Positions 16,215-25,020 of a stretch of 64,000 bases of DNA are shown piece after piece. Where the stretch lies: the NCBI GenBank assembly GCA_051880495.1, contig JBJEOB010000031.1:1-64000 (forward strand), in the 5' to 3' direction. Position numbers and translations under genes: made by a program. The notes beneath the pieces were generated by a model that worked only from the letters and a program-made list of their open reading frames with translations, did not search any database and was not told where the DNA came from. Origin of the DNA: MGBC120314 sp051880495. Lineage in GTDB: Bacteria > Bacillota > Clostridia > Lachnospirales > Lachnospiraceae. Position 1 is the first letter of the stretch. The number at the start of each line of letters is the position of its first letter.

Positions 16215-17594
16215 TTACTTTAAAAACATCCTGATTAATCTGTCATAGAACCTGGTGTATGGCTGGTAGCGCATAGGAAGGTCTATCCAGGTCTTTTTGT
16301 CTACGATACTCTTTTTGTGAGAGAAGGTATCAAAACCGAATTTTCCGTGATAAGAACCCATACCGCTGGCGCCGACTCCGCCAAAGCCCATATTGGATGT
16401 TGCAAGGTGGATGATGACATCATTTATGCAGCCACCGCCGAATTGAAGGGTGGAAGTGAAGTGACGGATTGCTTTCTTATTTTGCGAGAAGAAATATCCG
16501 GCAAGCGGATGAGGCTTGTTTCCGATAATTTTAAATAATTCATCAAGCGATGTGTATGTGAGTACCGGAAGAATTGGACCAAATATCTCCTCCTGCATAA
16601 CAGCATCGTCCCAGGTTACGTTAATTAGTACTGTAGGAGCAATGCGCAGAGTGTCATGGTCACCAATTCCGCCGCAAATGAGCTTTTCTTTATCGATAAG
16701 TCCCATTATGCGGTCGAAATGCTTTTCGTTTATGATTTTACCGTAGTTTGGATTGTCGAGTGGATTTTCACCAAACTGCTTTTTGATTTCCTCTTTGATA
16801 TATTCAATTAATTGGTCGCGGACGCTTTCATGGCAGTAGAGGTAATCAGGAGCCACGCAGGTCTGCCCGCAGTTTAAGTATTTGCCGAAAACAATACGTT
16901 TTGCGGCAAGGCGGAGGTTTGCTGTTTCGTCAACGATACACGGACTTTTGCCACCAAGCTCAAGTGTTGATGGAGTAAGGTGTTCTGCAGCGTTGCGAAG
17001 CACCTCACGGCCGACAGACTGGCTTCCGGTAAAGAAAATGTAGTCAAATTCGCATTTTAACAGGCAGCTGTTTTCTGCGCGGCCTCCTGTGATAACTGCA
17101 ACATATTTTTTGTCAAAACATTTTTCAATAAGTTTTGTCATTACCTTTGTGGTCTCCGGTGAGTATGCGCTTGGTTTAACTACGCATGTGTTTCCGGCGG
17201 CAATGGCATCAACAAGCGGTTCCATTGTAAGCAGGAAAGGATAGTTCCACGGACTCATTATAAGGACGGTGCCGTAAGGAACAGGTTTAATGTAACTTCT
17301 TGATGCAAACTGAGCAAGCGGCGTAACAACTGTTTTTTCAGATGCAAATTTTCTGATGTGTTTAAGCATATAACTGATTTCGCTGAGTGTAAGACCAACC
17401 TCACACATATAGCTTTCGTTACGGCTTTTTCCAAGGTCCTTTTTTATGGCGTCACAAATAATTTCCTCATTCTCAATAATGAGCTTTTTGAGCTTCTTTA
17501 ATGCTTCGATTCTGTAGCTGACAGGTAAGGTTTTGCCTGTTTTAAAGAAATTTTTCTGTTCATCAATAATATTTTGAATTTCAATTTCGTTCAT
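16215..17594 (-). CDS. Aldehyde dehydrogenase (class 3-like)
   Basis: This 459-residue enzyme oxidises an aldehyde to the acid with NAD(P). Cofactor-binding landmarks are IMSPWNYPFLLTMEPL, VVKPSAYSPETT and FFTGSQSVGREVL. The catalytic glutamate is in TLELGGKSPCIVDE and the catalytic cysteine in LNCGQTCVAPDY. Length and the hydrophobic C-terminal tail (RLIRMFLK) match the class 3 / YwdH-type group, some of which associate with membranes. Its ATG is one base after the alcohol dehydrogenase stop, so the two form an operon converting an alcohol through an aldehyde. Physiological substrate not shown. Confidence 0.92.
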   Translation of the reverse strand: MNEIEIQNIIDEQKNFFKTGKTLPVSYRIEALKKLKKLIIENEEIICDAIKKDLGKSRNESYMCEVGLTLSEISYMLKHIRKFASEKTVVTPLAQFASRSYIKPVPYGTVLIMSPWNYPFLLTMEPLVDAIAAGNTCVVKPSAYSPETTKVMTKLIEKCFDKKYVAVITGGRAENSCLLKCEFDYIFFTGSQSVGREVLRNAAEHLTPSTLELGGKSPCIVDETANLRLAAKRIVFGKYLNCGQTCVAPDYLYCHESVRDQLIEYIKEEIKKQFGENPLDNPNYGKIINEKHFDRIMGLIDKEKLICGGIGDHDTLRIAPTVLINVTWDDAVMQEEIFGPILPVLTYTSLDELFKIIGNKPHPLAGYFFSQNKKAIRHFTSTLQFGGGCINDVIIHLATSNMGFGGVGASGMGSYHGKFGFDTFSHKKSIVDKKTWIDLPMRYQPYTRFYDRLIRMFLK

Positions 17595-17595
17595 T

Positions 17596-18798
17596 TTATT
17601 TCTCCATCAAAATGTAGTAGAATTGCTCAAGTTCCTTCGCATCCATAAGCTTTGGAACAGGGTAGAGCGGATTGGCTTCTTTGTCTGCGTAACGGGCAAG
17701 CTCAGGGATGTCTTCTTCGCATATGCCTTTAATGGTATCACCGATATTAAGGTCCTTTTTAAGCTGTTTTATCGCTTCGATGAATTTAAGTGCGCCATCT
17801 TTCTCGTCTTCGTCTTTATCAGAAATGCCTACTGCAACGGCTAATTTGTGAAGCGGCTTATAAGCGGTTTCACCGTATGCCTCAAGCACAAACGGAAGCA
17901 GCACCGAGTTGGCAAGTCCGTGAGGAGTATTATATTTACCGCCAAGAGAATGAGCTACGGCATGTACATATCCAACATAAGAACGTGTAAATGCATTTCC
18001 TGCAAGATATGCGGCGTAGAGCATCTGTTTTCTTGCTGTCATATCATTACCATCGTTGTAAGCTGCCCGGATGTATTTGAAAATGAGCTGTACGGCAAGA
18101 ACGGCATCTTTTCTGGTTCCCGGAATTGTTGAATGACCTATGTATGCTTCTACAGCGTGTGTCAGCGCATCCATACCCGTTGTTGCGGTAAGAAATGGCG
18201 GAAGCGAACGTGTTACCTCAGGGTCAAGCACTGCATATCGTGGAATTAGCGGGAAATCGTTAATCGGATATTTGTGTCTTGTTTCGGAATCCGTTATGAC
18301 CGCGGCAAGCGTAGTCTCACTTCCTGTTCCGGCTGTTGTCGGGATTGCTATAAGAAGCGGCAGTTTATGTACTACCTTTAAAATTCCTTCCATTTTGGCA
18401 AGGGATTTGCCCGGATTGGCTATTCTTGCACCAACTGCCTTTGCACAGTCGATTGATGAACCGCCGCCAAAACCTATAAGTGCCTTGCAGCCGTTTTCAT
18501 TATATAATGACAGTGCTTCTTCAACATTATCGGTTGTAGGGTTGGCAACTGTTTTGTCATAGATGAGACATTTGATGTTTTTGTCCGCCAGTTCGCTCTC
18601 AAGATTTGCGGTAAGACCGCTTGAGTGAATAAAATTATCGGTAACGAGCATTACACAGTCAATCTGTTTCTTTTCGAGTAAAGAAGCAAGCTCCTTCATA
18701 TCAGAGAGACGCTTTGGTTTTCTGTATGGAAGAAACGGAAGGGCAATGTGGAATGCCTGTTGATAAATTCTGCAGTATATTTTTTTTATTTTATTCAT
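17596..18798 (-). CDS. Iron-containing alcohol dehydrogenase
   Basis: A 400-residue group III alcohol dehydrogenase. NAD-binding residues lie in ALIGFGGGSSIDCAKAVGA and IPTTAGTGSETTLAAVITDS; the metal site is supported by ATTGMDALTHAVEAYIGHS and by YVHAVAHSLGGKYNTPHGLA, with its conserved histidines. AGAGAGG six bases before ATG 18798 sets the start; a longer in-frame start at 18828 has no better site. It leads an operon with the aldehyde dehydrogenase and has a consensus promoter. Likely role: fermentative alcohol/aldehyde interconversion. Confidence 0.93.
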   Translation of the reverse strand: MNKIKKIYCRIYQQAFHIALPFLPYRKPKRLSDMKELASLLEKKQIDCVMLVTDNFIHSSGLTANLESELADKNIKCLIYDKTVANPTTDNVEEALSLYNENGCKALIGFGGGSSIDCAKAVGARIANPGKSLAKMEGILKVVHKLPLLIAIPTTAGTGSETTLAAVITDSETRHKYPINDFPLIPRYAVLDPEVTRSLPPFLTATTGMDALTHAVEAYIGHSTIPGTRKDAVLAVQLIFKYIRAAYNDGNDMTARKQMLYAAYLAGNAFTRSYVGYVHAVAHSLGGKYNTPHGLANSVLLPFVLEAYGETAYKPLHKLAVAVGISDKDEDEKDGALKFIEAIKQLKKDLNIGDTIKGICEEDIPELARYADKEANPLYPVPKLMDAKELEQFYYILMEK

Positions 18799-18845
18799 GA
18801 TGTACCTCTCTTTTCGTAAAGTATTCACGCAAATTTACATTAGAA

Positions 18846-18874
18846 ATTATAGAAAAAAGCAAAAAAAATGTCAA
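18846..18874 (-). promoter_or_regulatory. Consensus promoter of the alcohol/aldehyde dehydrogenase operon
   Basis: Reading the minus strand, TTGACA (18874-18869), a 17-base spacer dominated by T, and TATAAT (18851-18846) match the vegetative consensus exactly. Strong constitutive transcription is expected unless a repressor intervenes. Confidence 0.85.
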
Positions 18875-18928
18875 TGTAGTAGTAAAAACCACGAATTGAT
18901 GTTAATATATTCTGTGGAGGATTTATTT

Positions 18929-19819
18929 ATGGATTTTACTGTAAATGAGCATGGTTTTTGTGGCAGCTTTTACGAAGGTAAAAGTTTTAAAAATAAAGTA
19001 GTTATTTTTGCAGGCGGACATAACATGTCCCACAATGATACTATATCTGCAGGAATGTATCTGCCGGCTGCGGGATTTTCAGTGATGTTTCTGACGATTT
19101 GTCAGGCAGCAGGCACACCGGATGAAATGTGCAGGGTGCCTGTGGAATACGTTTCAAATGCCGTAGAATGGCTTAAGGCACATTATAATAATGACAGCCT
19201 TAAAATTGGAATTGTGGGCTGCATGGAGGGAGGCACGTATGCACTTCTTGCGGCTTCACTGACAGATGAATTCAGTCTTGTTGTGGCATGTTCACCGTAT
19301 GATTATGTTATGGAGAGTGTTTCACCAAAATATGTCCGCAATAAGGCATCAACATTTACATATCAGGGCAATGACATTCCATACTCTCCGTGGTTTATTC
19401 TGGAGGAGGGAATTTTAAGGCTTAAAATAAAGTCATTAAAAGACAGCCGGTATGGCGAGGGACGTTTTTGCCGATATATTTATGACAGAAACACAACAAT
19501 CGATAAATCAAGGATTTTGGTGGAAAATATAAATGCCGATGTGCTTCTTATTGCACCGGAGGACGATGATATGTGGTTTAGCAAAAGGGCTGTTTTAAAT
19601 ATGGAATCACAGCTTAAAAGTGCAGGAGGAGGCCGCAGGGTCAGAGCGTCGGTATATGAAAATGCAAGTCATGTGCTCGGATGCAGTATTGATTATAAAA
19701 GCAGATGGGGCAGATATGCCAAAAAGACGCTTCCTTACATAAAACAACACAAAAAGGAAGCGCTGGAGGCAGCGAAAGAAAGCAGAACGGAGATTTTACA
19801 GTTTTTAAGAGACTGGTAA
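18929..19819 (+). CDS. BAAT/acyl-CoA-thioesterase-like alpha/beta hydrolase with altered nucleophile
   Basis: This 296-residue protein resembles the catalytic domain of the BAAT / acyl-CoA thioester hydrolase family. The nucleophile elbow reads IGIVGCMEGGTYALLAASL, where relatives have Gly-x-Ser-x-Gly-Gly; Met99 occupies the serine position and Cys98 precedes it. The acid (APEDDDMW) and histidine (YENASHVLGC) regions are present. The start is ATG 18929 with GGAGG at 18916-18920; a longer frame upstream overlaps the divergent promoter and is rejected. The protein may be inactive or use a different nucleophile. An antiporter gene follows after 12 bases. Confidence 0.72.
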   Translation: MDFTVNEHGFCGSFYEGKSFKNKVVIFAGGHNMSHNDTISAGMYLPAAGFSVMFLTICQAAGTPDEMCRVPVEYVSNAVEWLKAHYNNDSLKIGIVGCMEGGTYALLAASLTDEFSLVVACSPYDYVMESVSPKYVRNKASTFTYQGNDIPYSPWFILEEGILRLKIKSLKDSRYGEGRFCRYIYDRNTTIDKSRILVENINADVLLIAPEDDDMWFSKRAVLNMESQLKSAGGGRRVRASVYENASHVLGCSIDYKSRWGRYAKKTLPYIKQHKKEALEAAKESRTEILQFLRDW

Positions 19820-19831
19820 TTGGTGGACACA

Positions 19832-21022
19832 ATGTTATTAAGTACAGCACTTATTTTTTTGACAGGAATGGCAGCGGGATGGCTGGCTGACAAATTAAGA
19901 CTGCCAAGACTTCTTGGAATGTTACTCACAGGTATAATATTAGGACCGTATGTCCTTAACATGATTGACCCGTCTATTCAGAATATATCTGCCGAGCTTA
20001 GAAAAATTGCACTCATAATTATTCTGACGAGGGCAGGACTGACACTTAATATAAATGACCTCAAAAAGGTTGGCAGACCGGCAATACTTATGTGTTTTGT
20101 GCCGGCGGCATTTGAAATGGCGGGTATGATTATTCTGGCACCGCTGCTTTTTGGAATATCATATCTTGAAGCAGCACTTATGGGAGCTGTTCTGGCAGCA
20201 GTTTCTCCGGCAGTAATCGTTCCGAAGATGATTAAGTTAATAGAAGACGGATACGGTACTGATAAGAGTATACCGCAGATGATACTGGCGGGTGCATCCG
20301 TAGATGATGTTTTTGTTATTGTGATGTTCACGGCTTTTACAGGACTTATGCAGGGTGAGAAGATTTCCGTCATGAGTTTTGTAAATGTGCCTGTTTCAAT
20401 AGTGCTTGGTATCGGCGCCGGAATTATATGCGGATGGCTTCTTAGTCTGTTTTTTGAAAAAGTTCATATACGCGATACAGCCAAAGTTTTAATATTTCTT
20501 TCGGTGTCGTTTCTGCTCGTAACGGCTGAGGATAGTTTAAAAACGCCTGTTACGTTTTCATCACTCATAGCGGTGATGTTTATAGGCGTTGCAATGCAAA
20601 AAAAGCGTGAAGCTGTGACAAAAAGGCTTTCGGTCAAGTTCAATAAATTATGGGTCGGTGCGGAGATTATGCTATTTGTGCTTGTCGGTGCAACGGTTAA
20701 CATCCGGTATGCCGTAAGTGCAGGACTTATGTCTGTTGTTTTGATTTTTGGAGTACTTTGTTTTAGAATGCTTGGAGTTTTCGTCTGTCTCATTAAGACG
20801 AACCTTAACATGAAGGAGCGTTTTTTCTGTATGGCAGCTTATCTGCCAAAGGCTACGGTACAGGCGGCTATAGGCGGTGTGCCGCTTGCCATGGGATTTG
20901 CGTGCGGTGAAATGGTGCTGACCGTTGCAGTGCTTGCAATTCTGATAACGGCCCCGCTTGGTGCATTTCTTATCGACATTTCATATAAAAAATGCCTGAG
21001 TCCGAAAAATGATTTGCAATAA
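19832..21022 (+). CDS. Cation:proton antiporter (CPA family)
   Basis: A 396-residue membrane protein with about 12 hydrophobic segments. It begins MLLSTALIFLTGMAAGWLAD, has LPRLLGMLLTGIILGPYVLN (the first broken helix region) and carries the paired aspartates of the ion site in ILAGASVDDVFVIVMFTAF. These are features of Na+/H+ or K+/H+ exchangers. There is no cytoplasmic TrkA domain. GGTGG five bases before ATG 19832 supports this start; TTG 19820 and GTG 19823 are alternatives. Probably co-transcribed with the hydrolase-like gene upstream. Confidence 0.85.
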   Translation: MLLSTALIFLTGMAAGWLADKLRLPRLLGMLLTGIILGPYVLNMIDPSIQNISAELRKIALIIILTRAGLTLNINDLKKVGRPAILMCFVPAAFEMAGMIILAPLLFGISYLEAALMGAVLAAVSPAVIVPKMIKLIEDGYGTDKSIPQMILAGASVDDVFVIVMFTAFTGLMQGEKISVMSFVNVPVSIVLGIGAGIICGWLLSLFFEKVHIRDTAKVLIFLSVSFLLVTAEDSLKTPVTFSSLIAVMFIGVAMQKKREAVTKRLSVKFNKLWVGAEIMLFVLVGATVNIRYAVSAGLMSVVLIFGVLCFRMLGVFVCLIKTNLNMKERFFCMAAYLPKATVQAAIGGVPLAMGFACGEMVLTVAVLAILITAPLGAFLIDISYKKCLSPKNDLQ

Positions 21023-21041
21023 TATGTCGTTATGTTATACT
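21014..21041 (+). promoter_or_regulatory. Promoter of thrH
   Basis: TTGCAA (21014-21019), a 16-base spacer and TATACT (21036-21041) lie just upstream of the thrH ribosome binding site and overlap the end of the antiporter gene. Confidence 0.5.
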
Positions 21042-21072
21042 GTGCATAGTAAAATTTTTGGAGGAAAATAAG

Positions 21073-21675
21073 ATGTATATTACATGTTTAGACTTAGAGG
21101 GCGTATTGGTTCCTGAAATCTGGATTGCATTTGCAAAGGAGAGCGGTATTCCTGAACTTACCAAGACGACACGTGATGAGCCGGATTATGACAAGCTTAT
21201 GAAGTGGCGTATCGGTGTGCTTAAGGAACATGGTCTTGGACTCAAGGAGATTCAGGAGACAATAGCTAAAATAGATCCTATTCCGGGAGCTAAGGAGTTC
21301 CTTGATGAACTTCGTTCTTTCTCACAGGTAATTATCATAAGTGATACATTTACACAGTTTGCAACTCCTCTTATGGAGAAGCTTGGATGGCCTACAATTT
21401 TCTGCAATTCGCTTGAGGTTGCAGACAACGGTGAAATTACAGGTTTCAAGATGCGTATTGAAAACTCTAAGCTTACCACTGTTAAGGCATTGCAGTCTAT
21501 CGGATATGATACGATTGCCAGCGGTGACAGCTACAATGACCTTGCTATGATTAAGGCAAGTAAGGCAGGTTTCTTATTCAAGAGCACAGATAAGATTAAG
21601 GCAGACAACCCTGAACTTCCTGCATATGAAACGTATGATGAACTCATGGCTGCCATTAAGAAGGCGATGAATTAA
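21073..21675 (+). CDS. thrH: ThrH: phosphoserine phosphatase / homoserine phosphotransferase
   Basis: A 200-residue HAD-family enzyme. Motif I is CLDLEGVLVPEIWIAFAKES, the ThrH-specific variant with DLEG; motif II is IIISDTFTQF; the C-terminal motif is IASGDSYNDLAMIKAS. Known ThrH proteins dephosphorylate phosphoserine and transfer the phosphate to homoserine, linking serine and threonine synthesis. GGAGGA at 21060-21065 supports ATG 21073, not the upstream in-frame TTG. No threonine or serine pathway genes are adjacent. Confidence 0.93.
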   Translation: MYITCLDLEGVLVPEIWIAFAKESGIPELTKTTRDEPDYDKLMKWRIGVLKEHGLGLKEIQETIAKIDPIPGAKEFLDELRSFSQVIIISDTFTQFATPLMEKLGWPTIFCNSLEVADNGEITGFKMRIENSKLTTVKALQSIGYDTIASGDSYNDLAMIKASKAGFLFKSTDKIKADNPELPAYETYDELMAAIKKAMN

Positions 21676-21686
21676 TATTTTGTATA

Positions 21687-21735
21687 ATAGGAAATTTCGT
21701 ACCTGTGCGCCATGCAGTTATATGCATGGCGTATG
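21687..21735. repeat. ATAGGAAATT copy 3 with adjoining palindrome
   Basis: ATAGGAAATT occurs at 21687-21696 but without its usual 3' arm. Next to it, CGCCATGCA-GTTATA-TGCATGGCG (21708-21731) is a perfect 9-bp hairpin, extendable with wobbles to about 13 bp. No T-run follows. The remainder of the thrH-kinase gap shows no clear promoter. Confidence 0.5.
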
Positions 21736-21844
21736 TGGTATGGATAATTATGACCCAATTTATTTATCTTGTATGTTCTTTTTTGTTGTTCTACGAAGGA
21801 TTCCCCTGATTAGGGTTTATTATGTTAATTATATTTGTTAAAAT

Positions 21845-24091
21845 ATGAAAGAATGGTGTATGACCATGAAAAAAAGTAAGAAAAAATTAATATCTAAAAG
21901 GCTTTGGTTCAGCCTTGCTCTTCTGGCAGTATATGCAGTTGTTGTACTTGCCAGTATCTTGGTAATGAGGCGTCTTCTCCTTAAAAATGCGCAGAAAATG
22001 GGAGAGCTTATGCTTCAGAAATATTGTAATGAGCAGAGGCAGTATATTTACCATGGTTACGATTACACAAAACTGGATAAGGGCGGATGGCCGAAAAATG
22101 CAACATATTTTTTGTGTAACGACAGCGGAAAGCTGCTTTATTTTGATTCAACAATAGATAAAACGCATGAGGAGTTTCAGATGTTTATTGATACTGTCTG
22201 GGAAGACCTTGTTGCTGGAAATCTGGAAGGATATAATGTTAATGTAAGGGATTTGGACGGAAACTTAAGAAGTATTTATTATCTTCAGCCTGTTAACGGT
22301 ATTTGGGCGATTCTGACCATACCGGTCAAAAATATTCTTGACGGAATGGATACATATTATCTGACGATGTTTTGTATATTTGTTGCAGGATTAATAGTAG
22401 CCATTATTATAGCTGTAAGAGATTATAACAGTGAAAAGAATAACCAGAGGCTTCGTGCAGAACGAATCGAGATGGAACAGACTGCACACATATATCAGAA
22501 GGCAATGGACAGTACGGCTGTTTCATATCGTGAAATATATTTCCTGGACCTTTTAAATGACAAATATCAGATGGTTTTTCCCGATTCTGACAACAATGAG
22601 GAATCAGGCAGCTACAGTGAGGCTATAGACAAGCATTTTTTAAGCGGTAAAATTAATTGCGAAAATAAAGAAGAAGTCAGATTATTTTTATCTAAGGATA
22701 ACATCGTAAACAGTCTAAAAAAACAAAGAGTGCTGGAAACAAAATATAGAAGAATATGTAACAACGACAAGTATGAATGGTGTCTTATTACCATTACGGC
22801 GGCAGATTATATTGATGGCGTTCCCATAACTGCAACAATGTCCATAAGAAGTATTGAAGAAATGATCCGTCAGGAACAGGCTGCGAAGGAACTTCTCACA
22901 TTGGCAGCCAAAAGGGCAGAGAGTGCCAACAGGGCAAAGAGTGAGTTCCTTTCAAGAATGTCGCATGATATCCGTACACCTATGAATGCCATTCTTGGTA
23001 TGACATCTGTTGCATCAATGAATATTGATGACAGCGATAAGGTGGCAGACTGCCTTGACAAAATTTCGGTGTCAGGCAGGCATCTTCTTGGACTTATTAA
23101 TGATATTCTTGATATGTCCAAGATTGAAAGCGGTAAGATTAGTATCAATGAAGATGAATTTAATCTGCCGGACCTTATTGGAAACCTGATATCATTATTT
23201 GATGAAGAAATCAGGGCAAAAGGGCAGAACTTTAATATAAATGCATTTAGCATTCAACATGAAAATGTTATTGGTGATGAACAAAAGCTTCAGCAGATTT
23301 TTGTAAATATTCTCGGTAATGCAGTTAAGTTTACACCTGAAGGTGAAAGTATTGTATTTAGTGCCGTGGAAAAAGAGTCAGACATACAGGGAAGCGGACT
23401 GTATGAGTTTGTATTTGAAGATACCGGAATAGGCATGTCGCCGGAATTTGTTGAACGAATTTTTGATCCTTTCGAGCGGGCTGAGGACTCACGTGCAGGT
23501 GTTGAGGAAGGCACAGGACTTGGTATGCCGATTGCAATAAATATTGCCAGAATGATGGGCGGCGATATCCGTGTGGAAAGTAAACTTAATGTAGGTTCAA
23601 AATTTACTGTAACGGTTTACCTTAAAATCAATGAAAATAAAGAAGTTTCAGTTTGTGAAAATGAAAGTATGAACACCGGACTTTTATCATACGGAAAGCT
23701 TGATTTTAATGGAAAGAGAGTGCTGCTCGCCGAAGATAATAAAATGAATGTTGAGGTTATGACGGAACTTCTTGAAATTGCAGGCATTGATGTTATGGCA
23801 GTATCAAACGGCAGGGAAGCAGTTGATGTGTTAAATGAGAAACCGTCAGGTTATTTTGACCTGGTATTCATGGACATAAGAATGCCGGTTATGGATGGCT
23901 ATGAAGCTGCCCAAACAATTCGTAAATCCGACAGGGATGACCTTAAAAATATTCCGATTATTGCGATGTCTGCCGATGCATTTGCTGATGATGTCAAAAG
24001 GGCCGTTTCTGCCGGTATGAACGGCCATATTGCGAAACCGGTGGATTTAGCAGTACTGCAGAAGAATTTAGTGAAATGGATTAAGGAGTAG
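21845..24091 (+). CDS. Membrane-bound hybrid sensor histidine kinase
   Basis: A 748-residue hybrid kinase. Two membrane helices (about residues 22-42 and 175-198) bracket an extracytoplasmic sensor domain with a Cache-like feel; a PAS-like region follows. The kinase core has phospho-accepting His374 in SRMSHDIRTPMNAIL, the N box NILGNAVKFTPEG, and ATP-binding DTGIGMSPEFVERIFDPFER and GTGLGMPIA. A C-terminal receiver domain has LLAEDNKMNVEV, phospho-acceptor Asp677 in LVFMDIRMPVMDGYEAA and the conserved Lys in GHIAKPVD. No DNA-binding output domain or separate regulator lies nearby. There is no good ribosome binding site; ATG 21860 or 21866 are alternative starts. Confidence 0.9.
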   Translation: MKEWCMTMKKSKKKLISKRLWFSLALLAVYAVVVLASILVMRRLLLKNAQKMGELMLQKYCNEQRQYIYHGYDYTKLDKGGWPKNATYFLCNDSGKLLYFDSTIDKTHEEFQMFIDTVWEDLVAGNLEGYNVNVRDLDGNLRSIYYLQPVNGIWAILTIPVKNILDGMDTYYLTMFCIFVAGLIVAIIIAVRDYNSEKNNQRLRAERIEMEQTAHIYQKAMDSTAVSYREIYFLDLLNDKYQMVFPDSDNNEESGSYSEAIDKHFLSGKINCENKEEVRLFLSKDNIVNSLKKQRVLETKYRRICNNDKYEWCLITITAADYIDGVPITATMSIRSIEEMIRQEQAAKELLTLAAKRAESANRAKSEFLSRMSHDIRTPMNAILGMTSVASMNIDDSDKVADCLDKISVSGRHLLGLINDILDMSKIESGKISINEDEFNLPDLIGNLISLFDEEIRAKGQNFNINAFSIQHENVIGDEQKLQQIFVNILGNAVKFTPEGESIVFSAVEKESDIQGSGLYEFVFEDTGIGMSPEFVERIFDPFERAEDSRAGVEEGTGLGMPIAINIARMMGGDIRVESKLNVGSKFTVTVYLKINENKEVSVCENESMNTGLLSYGKLDFNGKRVLLAEDNKMNVEVMTELLEIAGIDVMAVSNGREAVDVLNEKPSGYFDLVFMDIRMPVMDGYEAAQTIRKSDRDDLKNIPIIAMSADAFADDVKRAVSAGMNGHIAKPVDLAVLQKNLVKWIKE

Positions 24092-24092
24092 C

Positions 24093-24911
24093 ATGCCTAT
24101 GAAAAGCAAAAGAGACGTTGATCCGGGCCTTGTCCGGGTGTTAAGATTTATGATCTGGATGTTTATCTGGGAGGTAATAAGCAGGATAGTAGGTGATAGT
24201 ATACCGTTTGCCGGCCCAATCGAAACGCTTGTTGTGCTTGCTGAGAAAATGCTTCACAAAGAATTTTACATTGCAGTATGGACGACATTTTCGGGGATTG
24301 CGGCAGGCTTCCTTGCGGCAATGATTGTCGGAACGTTTCTGGGATATCAGGCATATTTTCATAAAAATGTAGATTTTATGATTACACCGGTAATAGACTT
24401 TTTCAGATATATACCAATGATTACATTTACACTGCTTGCAATTTTCTGGTCACATTCGTCTGCACTGGCATTTGAAGTCAGTATATTTCTGGCATTACCT
24501 GTGATTTATAAGCATACGCTTACCGGACTTAAAAACAGTAACCAGCATTATCTGAAAAGAGTCCGCCAGATAAAAATGCAGCCGCTCAAGAAAATAATAT
24601 ATATTTATCAGCCGGTTGCGATGCCTGAATACATCCCGGGCTGTCACAGGGCACTTAATATGTGCTGGAAATCGGGAATTATTGCACAGTTACTCGGAAA
24701 TACAAGACATTCCATAGGTAGTATGCTGTTTACGGCACGTGATGAAGCTGACGTAGCGGGAATTTTTGCATGGACTATAGTGATTGTTGGTCTCAGTGTA
24801 CTTTTTGAGCAGATTGTGATAAGACTTTTATCTCTTGATAAATACAATGCCGGACGTGTTGATTTGTCAGCGGTATTTGAAGAGCTCGAGGACGAGGAAA
24901 TTAGTTTATAA
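24093..24911 (+). CDS. ABC transporter permease (SsuC/TauC-type), without partners
   Basis: A 272-residue integral membrane protein of the binding-protein-dependent permease type used by sulfonate, taurine, nitrate and pyrimidine-precursor importers. It has about six hydrophobic segments. The cytoplasmic coupling loop is recognisable (LTGLKNSNQHYLKRVRQIKM, then PLKKIIYIYQPVAMPEYIPG) but the usual Glu-Ala-Ala signature is lost. No ATPase or substrate-binding protein gene is adjacent. It starts two bases after the hybrid kinase stop, with AAGGAG at 24083-24088; ATG 24099 is also possible. The tight link to the kinase suggests a shared signal. Confidence 0.8.
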   Translation: MPMKSKRDVDPGLVRVLRFMIWMFIWEVISRIVGDSIPFAGPIETLVVLAEKMLHKEFYIAVWTTFSGIAAGFLAAMIVGTFLGYQAYFHKNVDFMITPVIDFFRYIPMITFTLLAIFWSHSSALAFEVSIFLALPVIYKHTLTGLKNSNQHYLKRVRQIKMQPLKKIIYIYQPVAMPEYIPGCHRALNMCWKSGIIAQLLGNTRHSIGSMLFTARDEADVAGIFAWTIVIVGLSVLFEQIVIRLLSLDKYNAGRVDLSAVFEELEDEEISL

Positions 24912-24925
24912 ATATAATAAAAAGG

Positions 24926-25004
24926 TTTGCGAGTACAATTAAGCGGCACGCTTGCGCTAATGCTCGCTCACAGCGGTACATAAGGTGCCAAAATACGGCA
25001 ACCT
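24926..25004 (-). repeat. Partial copy of the 204-bp inverted-repeat element
   Basis: This stretch matches the minus strand of the element at 57547-57750: GTACAATTAAG, GGCACG, CTAATGCTCGCTC, AGCGGTACATAAGGTGCC and ATACGGCA occur in the same order. It contains part of one arm and the central hairpin but lacks the outer CAGGCG end and the other arm. It ends immediately before the ribosome binding site of the J/TPR gene, adding a meaningless in-frame extension to that reading frame. Confidence 0.8.
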
Positions 25005-25020
25005 GAGAGGGAGGATGGAT

